Shown here piece by piece: positions 44,330 to 52,379 of a DNA stretch of 64,000 nucleotides. The DNA lies in the NCBI GenBank assembly GCA_012317185.1, contig CP048838.1, positions 1,674,001-1,738,000 on the forward strand. Direction: 5' to 3'. Both the position numbers and the translations under genes were made by a program. Numbering within the stretch: the first letter of the stretch is position 1; each line of letters starts with the position of its first letter. This DNA is from [Clostridium] innocuum. Its GTDB lineage: Bacteria; Bacillota_I; Bacilli_A; Erysipelotrichales; Erysipelotrichaceae. The notes under the pieces were generated by a model, which ran no database searches, was not told the DNA's origin, and was given only the letters and a program-made list of their open reading frames with translations.

Positions 44330-44623
44330 ATGGATCAGCTACAAATTACACTGGCACAGGTAACTCAGACAGCTGCCAGTATCCGTTCACAGAATCAACA
44401 GCTGAATTCCTGTCTGCAGGAAATCGGTACTTCAATGAATCAGCTTGCTGCCTATTGGCAGTCTCCGGCTTCAGAAAAAATAAGATCCCGCTTTCACGGA
44501 ATGCTGCCGGTTTTTGACAATTATCGGTCAATTGTCGAATCCTATGCAAAATTCCTTGATCAGACGGTATCTACCTATCAAAGCATGGAGGCACAGCTGA
44601 ATGCCAGTGCCGAAGGCTTCTAG
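44330..44623 (+). CDS. WXG100-like protein with WQS turn
   Basis: A 97-residue helical-hairpin protein with YWQSPASEKIR at the turn (about 42-52), where serine replaces the glycine of WXG. The first half is an amphipathic helix (LAQVTQTAASIRSQNQQL) and the second ends in YQSMEAQL, which may be the export signal. A clear GGAGG precedes the ATG at 44330. It may pair with the WXG100 protein encoded 10 bases upstream, or form its own dimer. Confidence 0.8.
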   Translation: MDQLQITLAQVTQTAASIRSQNQQLNSCLQEIGTSMNQLAAYWQSPASEKIRSRFHGMLPVFDNYRSIVESYAKFLDQTVSTYQSMEAQLNASAEGF

Positions 44624-44819
44624 GATTCTTATCCAGACCATGGCAAACGGCTACTTGCAGCAGCTGTATGCATTGCAGACACAGCTGCGCCAGCAAACCG
44701 TCATGCTGCCAAGTGCAGCACAGGGCGCAGAGCTTCCCCTGCTGCAGCGACAGTATCGCAATATCCTGCATAATGTGCAGGAACAGATTCGGATATGTGA
44801 GGGTCTGCGTATGCTGTAG
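44601..44819 (+). CDS. Small helical T7SS-associated protein
   Basis: A 72-residue, nearly all-helical protein rich in Gln and Leu (NGYLQQLYALQTQLRQQTVML and LPLLQRQYRNILHNVQEQI). Overlaps the WXG100-like gene by 23 bases; GGAGG lies 9 bases before the ATG at 44601. Size and place match the small helical partners that guide LXG-type effectors, but no family motif is certain. It precedes the candidate effector by 11 bases. Confidence 0.55.
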   Translation: MPVPKASRILIQTMANGYLQQLYALQTQLRQQTVMLPSAAQGAELPLLQRQYRNILHNVQEQIRICEGLRML

Positions 44820-44830
44820 GCAATAGCCGA

Positions 44831-45748
44831 ATGATAAAGATACATACCGGAAAACTGCTGCAGCTTCAGCAAAGCACACAGCAAACCTGGAAACAAAGCA
44901 GCCGCCTGAGTGCCTCTGTTTACCAGCTCCAGAATATTCTGGGACAAAAAACGCAGCTAAACCGTTTATCTGTCCTGCAGCGACAGCTGTCTGCTCAGCT
45001 GTATCAGCTGCAAGCCTTTTTCCATGAATCACAAATGCAATATGAATCGATGGAGCAGCGTCTTCTGAAGCAGGCTGGACAGCTGCGAACAGCAGCATCC
45101 CTATCCAGTGACAGCGATTGGTCGGATGCCTGGTATACACAAAAGGACAGCTGGAAAACCACCCATCGCACACATACGACCTTCGGCAATGGCAGATCCC
45201 TTGTCGATTATGCGAAAAACGGTATCTGTGCCGGAATTTTCGGCGGCTTTGATGCCTTTCGCTATGCAGTAGGAAAAAACAGCAAATATACATCGGCAAA
45301 TGCCCAGTTTACACTTGGCAGTGCCCACATGTCTGTGGATGGGAAGGGGCTGCTGTATGATGACGGCACCTGGAATCCGCAGCTGCAATTGGAGGCGGAA
45401 GCAGAAGCTGCGCTCGCACAGCTGAAAGCCGGTTTTGATATCGGAACCTCGTATGTGCATGCCGGGATTGAGGCTTCTGTAGGAGTCGGTGTTGCCAAAG
45501 GAGCCGCAAAGGCAGTGATTAAGAAGGATGAGGTTACGCTGAAGGGCGAAATCGGAGTGGCGGCCGTACAGGGGGAGGTAAAGGGCAAATTCTCTTTGTT
45601 TGGCGCAGACATAACGCTGAGTGGTACCGGTGAGCTTGGTGCTGCCGGCGTTGGTGCAGAGTTTTCCAGTAAAACAGGGGAAGTGGAGTTTGGCGGAAAG
45701 GCTTCACTGCTTGCAGGTCTGGGATTTAAAGTTAAAATCAATTACTGA
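44831..45748 (+). CDS. Candidate T7SS effector with glycine-rich C-terminus
   Basis: A 305-residue protein with three parts. Residues 1-95 are Gln-rich helices resembling the helical targeting region of WXG/LXG proteins. About 96-150 is a linker with DSDWSDAWYTQKDSW and a small hydrophobic patch. About 155-305 alternates Gly/Ala with beta-prone residues (SVGVGVAKGAAKAV, GELGAAGVGAEFSS, KASLLAGLGFKVKINY), like C-termini of some membrane-acting toxins. No catalytic motif is recognised. There is no signal peptide. Its place behind the WXG100 genes and before DUF4176 supports export by this system. Toxic activity is not shown. Confidence 0.6.
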   Translation: MIKIHTGKLLQLQQSTQQTWKQSSRLSASVYQLQNILGQKTQLNRLSVLQRQLSAQLYQLQAFFHESQMQYESMEQRLLKQAGQLRTAASLSSDSDWSDAWYTQKDSWKTTHRTHTTFGNGRSLVDYAKNGICAGIFGGFDAFRYAVGKNSKYTSANAQFTLGSAHMSVDGKGLLYDDGTWNPQLQLEAEAEAALAQLKAGFDIGTSYVHAGIEASVGVGVAKGAAKAVIKKDEVTLKGEIGVAAVQGEVKGKFSLFGADITLSGTGELGAAGVGAEFSSKTGEVEFGGKASLLAGLGFKVKINY

Positions 45749-45764
45749 TGGGAAGGTATAAGGA

Positions 45765-46058
45765 ATGAAAAAGGAAGCATTACGAAATATTCTGCCTCTT
45801 GGCAGTGTAATCACCCTGAAGAAAGGGCGAAAAAAACTAATGATTATCGGTAGAATTCAGGAGGAGCGTTCCAGCGGTATCCTGTATGATTATGCTGCGG
45901 TGCTGTATCCGGAAGGCATACTGGATGCCTCCGAGCTGTATATGTTTCAGGGAGAGGACATTGACCGCATCTATCATGTCGGGCTGCAAGAGGAAGAGGA
46001 ATTCGCCTTTCGCAGCTATATGGAACAAAAGCTTAAGGAATTGAAGCTGCTGGAATAA
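45765..46058 (+). CDS. DUF4176 family protein
   Basis: A 97-residue cytoplasmic protein with the DUF4176 pattern: ILPLGSVITLKKGRKKLMII, then GRIQE, YDYAAVLYPEG and MFQGEDIDRIYHVG. The family occurs almost only in type VII secretion loci, next to LXG effectors, where members have been proposed to act as effector-associated chaperone or targeting factors. It follows the candidate effector by 16 bases and ends the operon before a strong terminator. It is the best family-level support that this locus exports an effector. Confidence 0.85.
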   Translation: MKKEALRNILPLGSVITLKKGRKKLMIIGRIQEERSSGILYDYAAVLYPEGILDASELYMFQGEDIDRIYHVGLQEEEEFAFRSYMEQKLKELKLLE

Positions 46059-46081
46059 GCTGTTGGATGCCCTGTAGAATC

Positions 46082-46121
46082 AAAACACGTCCGCATCTCT
46101 CAAAGAGAAAGGACGTGTTTT
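46082..46121 (+). terminator. Terminator of the T7SS operon
   Basis: AAAACACGTCC and GGACGTGTTTT form an 11 bp stem with an inner CTCTC/GAGAG-like pairing, followed by T-rich sequence. Confidence 0.85.
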
Positions 46122-46173
46122 ATATAGGATAGGCGACTGACGGAAATTCAAGCAGCATGCTCATTCGATAAAA

Positions 46174-46213
46174 GAAAAAAGCTGTGCCCGGAAATGAATA
46201 CCAGACACAGCAT
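46174..46213 (-). terminator. Terminator of the HD-domain gene
   Basis: On the minus strand GCTGTGTCTGG and CCGGGCACAGC pair and are followed by six T, about 17 bases past the stop. Confidence 0.8.
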
Positions 46214-46229
46214 TTTCTGTATATAAGTG

Positions 46230-46790
46230 CTATCGAATGCTGAAGGAAAGCAGTGCAGCCAGTGATATAGCAAGTCTGGAATATCGCACTCTTCTTCCGC
46301 CCTGCAAAAGAATTTCGCTGATGGCGCAGTATTTATCAACAGCCTGCAGAACCCAGCCCTCCTTTGTTTTGGGGCAGTGCAGAGTCATCGGCCACATATG
46401 GTGTACGATGGCATCTTCGATAATCGTGTTAACCGAGGTTGCCTTACGTGCATTTTCCAAAGCAATCTGTGGATGTACGGCACAGTGTCTTCCTTCTATG
46501 GGACGCTCTTCCTTATCCAGATTTCTCCAGTCATAGTGATACAGATCATGAAGAAGGCCGGCTCTTGCGGCGCTGCAGGAATCCAGATGGAATCGCCGTG
46601 CTATCAGAAATGTATAATAAGAGACATTCAGCGAGTGCTGAAATCTCGATGTATTCATATGCTGTGTAAATGTTTTGAGGTCCTGTACATCATGCAGATG
46701 CAGCAGATCCCGGATACAGCTCAGATACTCCTGAGCCAGATCATTGTTGGCGTTATTCAAATCAATTCTGGAAAAAATCGCTTTTTGCAT
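46230..46790 (-). CDS. HD-domain phosphohydrolase
   Basis: A 186-residue HD-superfamily protein. Metal ligands are in FQHSLNV (first His), LLHDLYHYDW (the HD pair) and the later IVHHMWPM and AVDKYCA. It most resembles small HD hydrolases that act on nucleotides or small phosphate esters; the substrate is not evident. It stands alone, convergent with the T7SS operon and divergent from the nucleoid protein gene. The start at 46790 has a weak site. Confidence 0.75.
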   Translation of the reverse strand: MQKAIFSRIDLNNANNDLAQEYLSCIRDLLHLHDVQDLKTFTQHMNTSRFQHSLNVSYYTFLIARRFHLDSCSAARAGLLHDLYHYDWRNLDKEERPIEGRHCAVHPQIALENARKATSVNTIIEDAIVHHMWPMTLHCPKTKEGWVLQAVDKYCAISEILLQGGRRVRYSRLAISLAALLSFSIR

Positions 46791-46975
46791 TCCATGACCA
46801 CCTTTTTTACATTGACATTACTATAGCACTACTCTGTGAATAAATCATGTGAACATTTTGTGATTTTTAAATTCAGAGACAATTCATACTATGCAAAGAC
46901 TGCAAAATGGGGTATCATAAACAGGCAAAGACATGGAATGAATAGGAATGTCTATCAAAAGGAAAGAGGGAGCTT

Positions 46976-47977
46976 ATGCCGGATTTTGAAAAGGTGATTG
47001 TCCACGTTTTGGACTGTGAACAGAATACATGTATTATGAGTACCGCCTGTATGCAGGAGCTGCAGCCGGAGGTTGAAAAAATGATGCAGACCAAGGCATC
47101 CAAGGTTTTTTCAAGCTCCTCCAAAAAAAGCGGAAAATTCAAGGAAAGCTCGCAGGTTAAGCAGTGGCTGGACAGCTATAAGCTGCAGGAACAAAGTTTT
47201 GAACAGCTCAGTGAGCAGCTTGCACGCCATATATTCGATGCAAAGCTGCGATGTGCCTTATACTATCCAAGCGATCTGCTGATTGCACAGGTGATGGAAG
47301 AGGGAAGGCGCTATCTGCTGGTCATCGACAATGCCTACAGTGAGGGAATTACACATACGCTTGTACAGGAGGAAGCCGGTATGCGGAATGAAATCATCCC
47401 CTATCGCACGCTGTTATCCTCCTCTTTAGTCAAGGCGGATAAGGCATTTCTCGTAGAGCTGAGTGATTATGCGCTGCATTGTGTGGAAAGCAAGGTCGAA
47501 ATTGAAGCGGAGAAGGTGAATTTCTTTGCGGATATCATACTGGAAAGCACAACCTCCCCCTCTTACAAGGAAGCGGTATCCTCACTGGCGAAAATCACAG
47601 AGGAAATCAGCGATAAATACGACCTGGATCAAATGGAGGTCGTTCCGAAAATGAAAAGTATCATCAAAGAGAATATCGAGCAGCAGACACCGATTGAAAT
47701 TGAGGAGGTCGCAGAGCTGCTGTTTGCAGAGAAGCCGCTAGCCAGGGATGATTTTCGCGAAGAACTGCGCAAGCAGGGCGTTGAAAAGCCGATTGAAGTG
47801 GAATATGTGAAGCCGGCACGTTCGGATAAGGTGCAGAAAATCAAAACGGATAAAGGAATTGAAATTATCATACCGGTGGACTATATGAACTCCCGTGATT
47901 TTGTGGAATTTAAAAATCAGCCGGACGGAACGATTTCCATACAGCTGAAAAACATCACCCGTATCACAAGTAAATAG
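46976..47977 (+). CDS. Nucleoid-associated protein (NdpA/YejK-like)
   Basis: A 333-residue cytoplasmic protein of the 37-kDa nucleoid-associated family. N-terminal KVIVHVLDCEQNTCIMS, the central helical region and the family block near DKAFLVELSDYALHC fit this group, as does the C-terminal strand-rich part (IEIIIPVDYMNSRDFVEF). Members bind chromosomal DNA, but their exact role is unclear. The start follows GAAAGAGGGAG. It is transcribed alone and ends at a strong hairpin. Confidence 0.7.
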   Translation: MPDFEKVIVHVLDCEQNTCIMSTACMQELQPEVEKMMQTKASKVFSSSSKKSGKFKESSQVKQWLDSYKLQEQSFEQLSEQLARHIFDAKLRCALYYPSDLLIAQVMEEGRRYLLVIDNAYSEGITHTLVQEEAGMRNEIIPYRTLLSSSLVKADKAFLVELSDYALHCVESKVEIEAEKVNFFADIILESTTSPSYKEAVSSLAKITEEISDKYDLDQMEVVPKMKSIIKENIEQQTPIEIEEVAELLFAEKPLARDDFREELRKQGVEKPIEVEYVKPARSDKVQKIKTDKGIEIIIPVDYMNSRDFVEFKNQPDGTISIQLKNITRITSK

Positions 47978-48014
47978 TTGCATCGGATAATAAAGACAGT
48001 ATGTTTGAGGATAT

Positions 48015-48069
48015 GAAAAAACACATGACAGCAGGATTTAAAAATATAAACTGCAGCATGTGTTTTTTT
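48015..48069. terminator. Bidirectional terminator
   Basis: AAAAACACATG and CATGTGTTTTT close a hairpin with inner GCAG/CTGC pairing and T-runs on both strands. It serves the nucleoid protein gene and the converging nifU-like gene. Confidence 0.8.
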
Positions 48070-48078
48070 GTCTTATAA

Positions 48079-48309
48079 CTACTCAATCAGCGCAACGCCA
48101 CTGACACCTTCCACCTCATCCAGAAGAATCGCCTCAATACCTCCCTGAATGGTATCGTCGATGGACATGCAGCCGACGCATGCTCCCAGAAGACGCACAC
48201 CGACAATGCCGTCCTCAAAGGATACGAATTCAACATCGCCGCCGTCTCTTTGTATGTATGGACGTATTTTTTCAATGGTTTGCTTGATTTCATCTATCTT
48301 AGTCTGCAT
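48079..48309 (-). CDS. NifU-like iron-sulfur carrier (Nfu domain)
   Basis: A 76-residue protein consisting of one NifU C-terminal domain, with IRPYIQRDGGDVEFV and the cluster-binding CVGCMS (CxxC). Such proteins carry 4Fe-4S clusters to target enzymes, for instance the radical-SAM proteins in this window. The ATG at 48309 gives the standard family start. It is 16 bases downstream of the PAP2-like gene in the same operon. Confidence 0.92.
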   Translation of the reverse strand: MQTKIDEIKQTIEKIRPYIQRDGGDVEFVSFEDGIVGVRLLGACVGCMSIDDTIQGGIEAILLDEVEGVSGVALIE

Positions 48310-48325
48310 CCTATTCCTTCTTTCT

Positions 48326-48781
48326 CTAATGGATAAGCTGATACATGGACAGGGATACCAGTATGCCCAGCAGGATACCTCCAAGTATTTCAATGAATTT
48401 ATGGCCGAGAACGCTTTTGATCTTCTCGTGATAGATCGGATCGTTGAATTTCAAACCCTTCAATGTTTCCAAATCGCTGATCAGCTGCTTTGTCAGCTGG
48501 ATATTTCTGCCTGCGTAGTAGCGGACATTGGCTGCATCGTAAATAACGATGAAGCTGAATACACAGGTAATCGCGAAGAGGGCGGAATCAAAGCCTTCAT
48601 TCATGCCGATTGCAATCGTCAGGGCTGTTACCGTAGAGCTGTGTGAGCTTGGAAAGCCTCCGCAGGCGATGCACTGATGCACATCCAGTTCCTTGGTACG
48701 GAAATAAAGCACGATCGGCTTTAGAACCTGGGCGATGACATTTGCCAGAAGGGCAGCCACCAGGGGGTAAATCGAACTCAT
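48326..48781 (-). CDS. Divergent PAP2-family membrane protein (YuiD-like)
   Basis: A 151-residue membrane protein with about four helices. The block GGFPSSHSSTVTAL near residues 40-55 is the diverged PAP2 phosphatase motif typical of the DUF212/YuiD family. Family members are thought to be lipid-phosphate phosphatases, but activity is not proven. The start at 48781 follows AGGTGAT. It forms an operon with the nifU-like gene. Confidence 0.9.
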   Translation of the reverse strand: MSSIYPLVAALLANVIAQVLKPIVLYFRTKELDVHQCIACGGFPSSHSSTVTALTIAIGMNEGFDSALFAITCVFSFIVIYDAANVRYYAGRNIQLTKQLISDLETLKGLKFNDPIYHEKIKSVLGHKFIEILGGILLGILVSLSMYQLIH

Positions 48782-49027
48782 GTCTGTATCACCTCATATA
48801 GTCCAGAGTGCTGTATGTATAACGTTTCGCTGCTGTTTATGCAGATATATGGAACTAGAAACACGGTGGAATCATCCCCATCGGTATTGCATGGGAATCT
48901 GTGTATTCCGCATCCATTATCAGCAGTTACCGGCGAATCATCAGCCTTTTACGCTCTCTGCCATATTATTATAACACAAAATCGGAAAAGATATGATATA
49001 ATAAGCATGATGAAATGAGGTGAGTGG

Positions 49028-49381
49028 ATGCATTATATGGTTGGAGAGGTCGTGGAAGGTGTCGTTACCGGAATCAAGCCCTACGGCGCATTTGTTTATC
49101 TGGACAGCAAGCACAACGGATTGATTCACATTTCTGAAATCAGTGAACGCTTCGTGCGGGATGTGCATACGTATGTAAAGGTCAATGAACGCGTAAAGGT
49201 GAAAATTCTGGATGTTGATGAAGACGGCATGCATTTCAAGCTGTCCTTGAAAGCTATAGAAGCAAATAAAGCTCGTTCCATGCGAAAACGCAGATTCGTC
49301 CACGAATTGCCGCAGATGAAAATCGGGTTTGCTTCATTGGCGGAGCATCTGGATCAGTGGATCGAAGAAGCAACAAAGTAA
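49028..49381 (+). CDS. S1 RNA-binding domain protein (GSP13/CvfD-like)
   Basis: A 117-residue protein. Residues 4-76 are one S1 domain (VGEVVEGVVTGIKPYGAFVYL, GLIHISEIS, VKVKILDVDEDG), followed by a basic stretch (KARSMRKRRF) and a helical end. Proteins of this kind bind ribosomes or mRNA and affect stress and translation in Bacillota. A TATAAT at 48997-49002 lies upstream. An ATG at 49037 is an alternative start. Located 15 bases before pgi. Confidence 0.88.
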   Translation: MHYMVGEVVEGVVTGIKPYGAFVYLDSKHNGLIHISEISERFVRDVHTYVKVNERVKVKILDVDEDGMHFKLSLKAIEANKARSMRKRRFVHELPQMKIGFASLAEHLDQWIEEATK

Positions 49382-49396
49382 AAGGAGAAAACGCAT

Positions 49397-50671
49397 ATGA
49401 TGAAATTAGACACTAAGCATGCATTTTTGAAAGAAGACATTGCAAGTTATCAGGACATCGTTACCAAATGTCATGAGGATCTCCACAACAAGACCGGTAA
49501 GGGAAATGATTATGTCGGCTGGGTGGAATGGCCAAACAAATATGACAAGGAAGAGTATGCAAGATTAAAGAGCGTTGCGGCTGACATCCGCGAAAAATGC
49601 GATGTACTGATGGTTTGTGGTATCGGTGGTTCTTATCTGGGAGCCAGAGCTGCCGTTGAAATGATCAATGGAATGTACAGTGATAAAAAGCCGGAAATCA
49701 TTTTCTTCGGTAATACGTTCTCATCCACGTATATTGCGCAGGTTATGGAGTATATCAAGGATAAGGAAGTCGCAGTCAATGTAATTTCCAAATCCGGTAC
49801 AACTACGGAAACAGCGCTGGCATTCCGACTGCTGAAGCAGTTTATGGAAGAAAAATACGGAAAAGAGGAAGCAGCGAAGAGAATTGTTGCGACAACGGAT
49901 AAGGCAAGAGGTACGCTGAAGACGATTGCAGACAAGGAAGGCTATGAAACCTTTGTTATTCCGGATGATATCGGCGGGCGTTTCTCTGTTATCACACCGG
50001 TGGGACTGTTTCCAATCGCAGTTGCGGGTATCGATACCGATGCGATCATGACCGGTCTGAAAAAAGCATATGAGGATTTAAAGGATCCGGATTTGAACAA
50101 GAATGCAGCGTATGCGTATGCGGTATGCCGCCGTATTCTGGAAAATCAGGGTAAAGATGTCGAAATGCTGGTAAGTTATGAAACACAGATGACAATGGTT
50201 GCGGAATGGTGGAAGCAGCTGTTTGGAGAAAGTGAAGGTAAGGAATGCAAGGGAAATCTGCCGACAAGTGCAAACTTCTCGACTGATCTTCATTCTCTGG
50301 GACAGTTCGTACAGGACGGGAAAAAGGTTCTGTATGAAACGCTTCTGCTGATTGAAAAGCCGACACTGGATTTAAAATTTCCGGAGGACGGGGAAGATTT
50401 GGATGGTATGAACTATCTGGCTGGTAAGTCCGTTGACTGGGTAAACAAGATGGCATGTCAGGGAACGCTGGAAGCACACGAGGAAACAGGAGGTGTTCCA
50501 AACCTGATTCTGACACTGGATGATATGAGTGCGGAGAGCTTCGGTTATATGTGCTATTTCTTCTTCAAGGCATGTGCTATCACCTGCTATATGCTGGACA
50601 TCAACCCATTCAATCAGCCGGGGGTAGAGGTCTATAAGAAGAATATGTTCCGCTTACTTGGCAAAAAATAA
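49397..50671 (+). CDS. pgi: Glucose-6-phosphate isomerase
   Basis: A 424-residue glycolytic enzyme converting glucose 6-phosphate to fructose 6-phosphate. Signatures GIGGSYLGARAAVEM near 75, VISKSGTTTETA and the late QPGVEVYKKNMF with the active-site lysine are intact. It is the short bacterial/clostridial form. AAAGGAG lies before two tandem ATG codons (49397 and 49400); either may be used. Probably shares a message with the S1 gene. Confidence 0.96.
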   Translation: MMKLDTKHAFLKEDIASYQDIVTKCHEDLHNKTGKGNDYVGWVEWPNKYDKEEYARLKSVAADIREKCDVLMVCGIGGSYLGARAAVEMINGMYSDKKPEIIFFGNTFSSTYIAQVMEYIKDKEVAVNVISKSGTTTETALAFRLLKQFMEEKYGKEEAAKRIVATTDKARGTLKTIADKEGYETFVIPDDIGGRFSVITPVGLFPIAVAGIDTDAIMTGLKKAYEDLKDPDLNKNAAYAYAVCRRILENQGKDVEMLVSYETQMTMVAEWWKQLFGESEGKECKGNLPTSANFSTDLHSLGQFVQDGKKVLYETLLLIEKPTLDLKFPEDGEDLDGMNYLAGKSVDWVNKMACQGTLEAHEETGGVPNLILTLDDMSAESFGYMCYFFFKACAITCYMLDINPFNQPGVEVYKKNMFRLLGKK

Positions 50672-50776
50672 GGCGAGAGCAGATAAGATAATTGAGCTTG
50701 TTGTTTTATAGGATAAATGCAGTCGCATATAAATGATGGACAGGGCAAGCTTTATTTTGTATCATTTGTGTATAAC

Positions 50777-50809
50777 GGGGTGTTTCCGAATCGGAAATAT
50801 CCCTTTTTT
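50777..50809 (+). terminator. Terminator of pgi
   Basis: GGG plus TTTCCG and CGGAAA plus CCC form a stem with a small internal loop and are followed by six T. Confidence 0.8.
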
Positions 50810-51143
50810 AAGGAGAGAAAAGAGCTGCTATGTAGAAGGATAGAATAGATGACGGTGATATTTTGCGGGATATGCTGTCATTTTCAGCGGAAATATGGAA
50901 AAGGGCTGTATGATGCGCAGCTTGCGTGATAGAAAAAAAGAAAACGAGCAGACAGCTTGATAAGATCAATGCAAAGCAGACTGTGGAAATGAAGCATTGC
51001 ATTTGATTCGCTCTGTTCGTTTTTTTTGTATTGCGGCATTTAGGTATCGCATTGCCCATCGGTGTGCGGCTTCTACAAAATTGCAGGCACAATCCTCTCA
51101 GATAGTAAGCTCTTTTGCGGAAGTAGTATTTTATACGGCGGTA
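50810..51143. other. Gene-free stretch with a long hairpin
   Basis: No convincing coding region. AACGAGCAGA (from 50942) pairs with TCTGTTCGTT (to about 51022) and is followed by eight T; inside are further short pairings (TGCAA/TTGCA-like). It behaves as a plus-strand terminator or a small structured RNA, although no gene precedes it after the pgi terminator. Confidence 0.4.
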
Positions 51144-52052
51144 TTACTTTTTACGCATATTGATACCGCTGACGATGCCATAGGTCACCAGCCATGTGAC
51201 GGCGATAAGTATCCAGCCGGTTCGCCATGCTTCTTTACCAAACAGCATTCCCAAGCCGACATAGAGAATGGAAGCACAGCCAAGGGTGACATAATACAGC
51301 CAGGAATAGCGGTTTCCATGCTTTTTTTTGCGATATGTTTCGTTATCAACTAGCAGTTCATATGTGTCCATAGAGCAGCCTGCATAAATAAACAGGAAGA
51401 CAGCGATGGAAATCAGCAGCAGATAGCCGGCATCCATTGGTGCTTTCTCCATATGCAAAACATCCTCACTGATAATCGCGATGATGCAGCTTAGAAAAAT
51501 CAGCAGCAGGCCGCCGATGATAAGGCGCTTGAATTTTTTCTGCAGACCGTCATTTTCTTCCTTCAGCTCCTGCAGATGGTCATGATCGAAATACAGTGGC
51601 TCCTGTTTGAGTATCTTGTATTCATTCTTATCAAAGGACAGCGATACAAGGACGGCGATTCCAAGGGCGATCAGGATCATGGAAAAGATACTCATGACAT
51701 CCTCCTGCTGAGGATATATAAGAACCGGCAGTCCGGAAAGAATACAAAGCAGTGTCCCGACAGCAATCCGCAGCGTAATTCTTTTCTCCTGCTGCAGATA
51801 GCCCTGTACACATTCCCGACTTGCATAAAAGCCCTGTTCCTGCGGCTGCTCTCCTCCTTCATCCTTTAACAGATAATCCATAGTTACGGAAAAGATGTTT
51901 CCAATCATCAGCATTTTTTCCGTTTCGGGATAACCCTGATCATTCTCCCATTTGCTGACAGCCTGTCTAGATACGTGCAGACGAGCAGCAAGCTCCTCCT
52001 GTGACATTCCCTTCTCTTTTCTTAGTTTCTGTAGTTTTTCTCCAAATTTCAT
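51144..52052 (-). CDS. XRE-family regulator with membrane domain
   Basis: A 302-residue protein. Residues 1-62 are a helix-turn-helix domain (LRKEKGMSQEELAARLHVSR and QAVSKWENDQGYPE), then a linker to about 95 and four to six membrane helices (for example ITLRIAVGTLLCILSGLPVLIY, LIIGGLLLIFLSCIIAII). The design suggests a membrane-tethered DNA-binding regulator responding to an envelope signal. No target operon is obvious beside it. The start follows AGGTGAAC. Divergent from ppdK. Confidence 0.85.
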   Translation of the reverse strand: MKFGEKLQKLRKEKGMSQEELAARLHVSRQAVSKWENDQGYPETEKMLMIGNIFSVTMDYLLKDEGGEQPQEQGFYASRECVQGYLQQEKRITLRIAVGTLLCILSGLPVLIYPQQEDVMSIFSMILIALGIAVLVSLSFDKNEYKILKQEPLYFDHDHLQELKEENDGLQKKFKRLIIGGLLLIFLSCIIAIISEDVLHMEKAPMDAGYLLLISIAVFLFIYAGCSMDTYELLVDNETYRKKKHGNRYSWLYYVTLGCASILYVGLGMLFGKEAWRTGWILIAVTWLVTYGIVSGINMRKK

Positions 52053-52087
52053 AGTAGTTCACCTCACACCTATATCCTAGCAAAAGG

Positions 52088-52147
52088 GCAGCAGCTGTGC
52101 TACCAAGCTCCTCTTGCGTTTTGTCAACCTGCGGTTGCAGCTGCTGC
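52088..52147. repeat. Inverted repeat upstream of the XRE regulator
   Basis: GCAGCAGCTG (52088-52097) and CAGCTGCTGC (52138-52147) are perfect complements around a 40-base loop that holds CAACC/GGTTG. It lies in the leader or promoter zone of the XRE gene and could be an operator or a structured 5' leader. Confidence 0.5.
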
Positions 52148-52329
52148 TATATCTCTGAAAGTATAGCATATTCGAGAATTTTTGACATCCTTGTACGATG
52201 CGCAAGGGAACGACGATAATAATAGGAAGGAAACACATATTCATCCTTCTGTATGCATATAGTAAACAGAGCACCTTGTGAATTGCATAACTTTTTAACT
52301 AATACTAGGAAAATAAATGAAAATGCTGT

Positions 52330-52362
52330 ATAATATAGAATATCAAATGTAAACGATTACAT
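52330..52362 (+). promoter_or_regulatory. ppdK promoter with cre box
   Basis: TATAAT (52330-52335) is followed at 52348-52362 by ATGTAAACGATTACA, which matches every fixed base of the CcpA cre consensus WTGNAANCGNWNNCW. Placed at or just after the start of transcription, it predicts glucose repression of ppdK. No good -35 box is seen. Confidence 0.75.
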
Positions 52363-52379
52363 AAGAGGAGGAATGCTTA

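Noticed and set aside
48782..49027. Structured RNA between the PAP2-like and S1 genes
   Set aside because: Only a -10 box and short chance pairings are visible.
50808..51092. Minus-strand 94-codon ORF with a hydrophobic stretch
   Set aside because: No ribosome site; it covers a terminator and a long hairpin.
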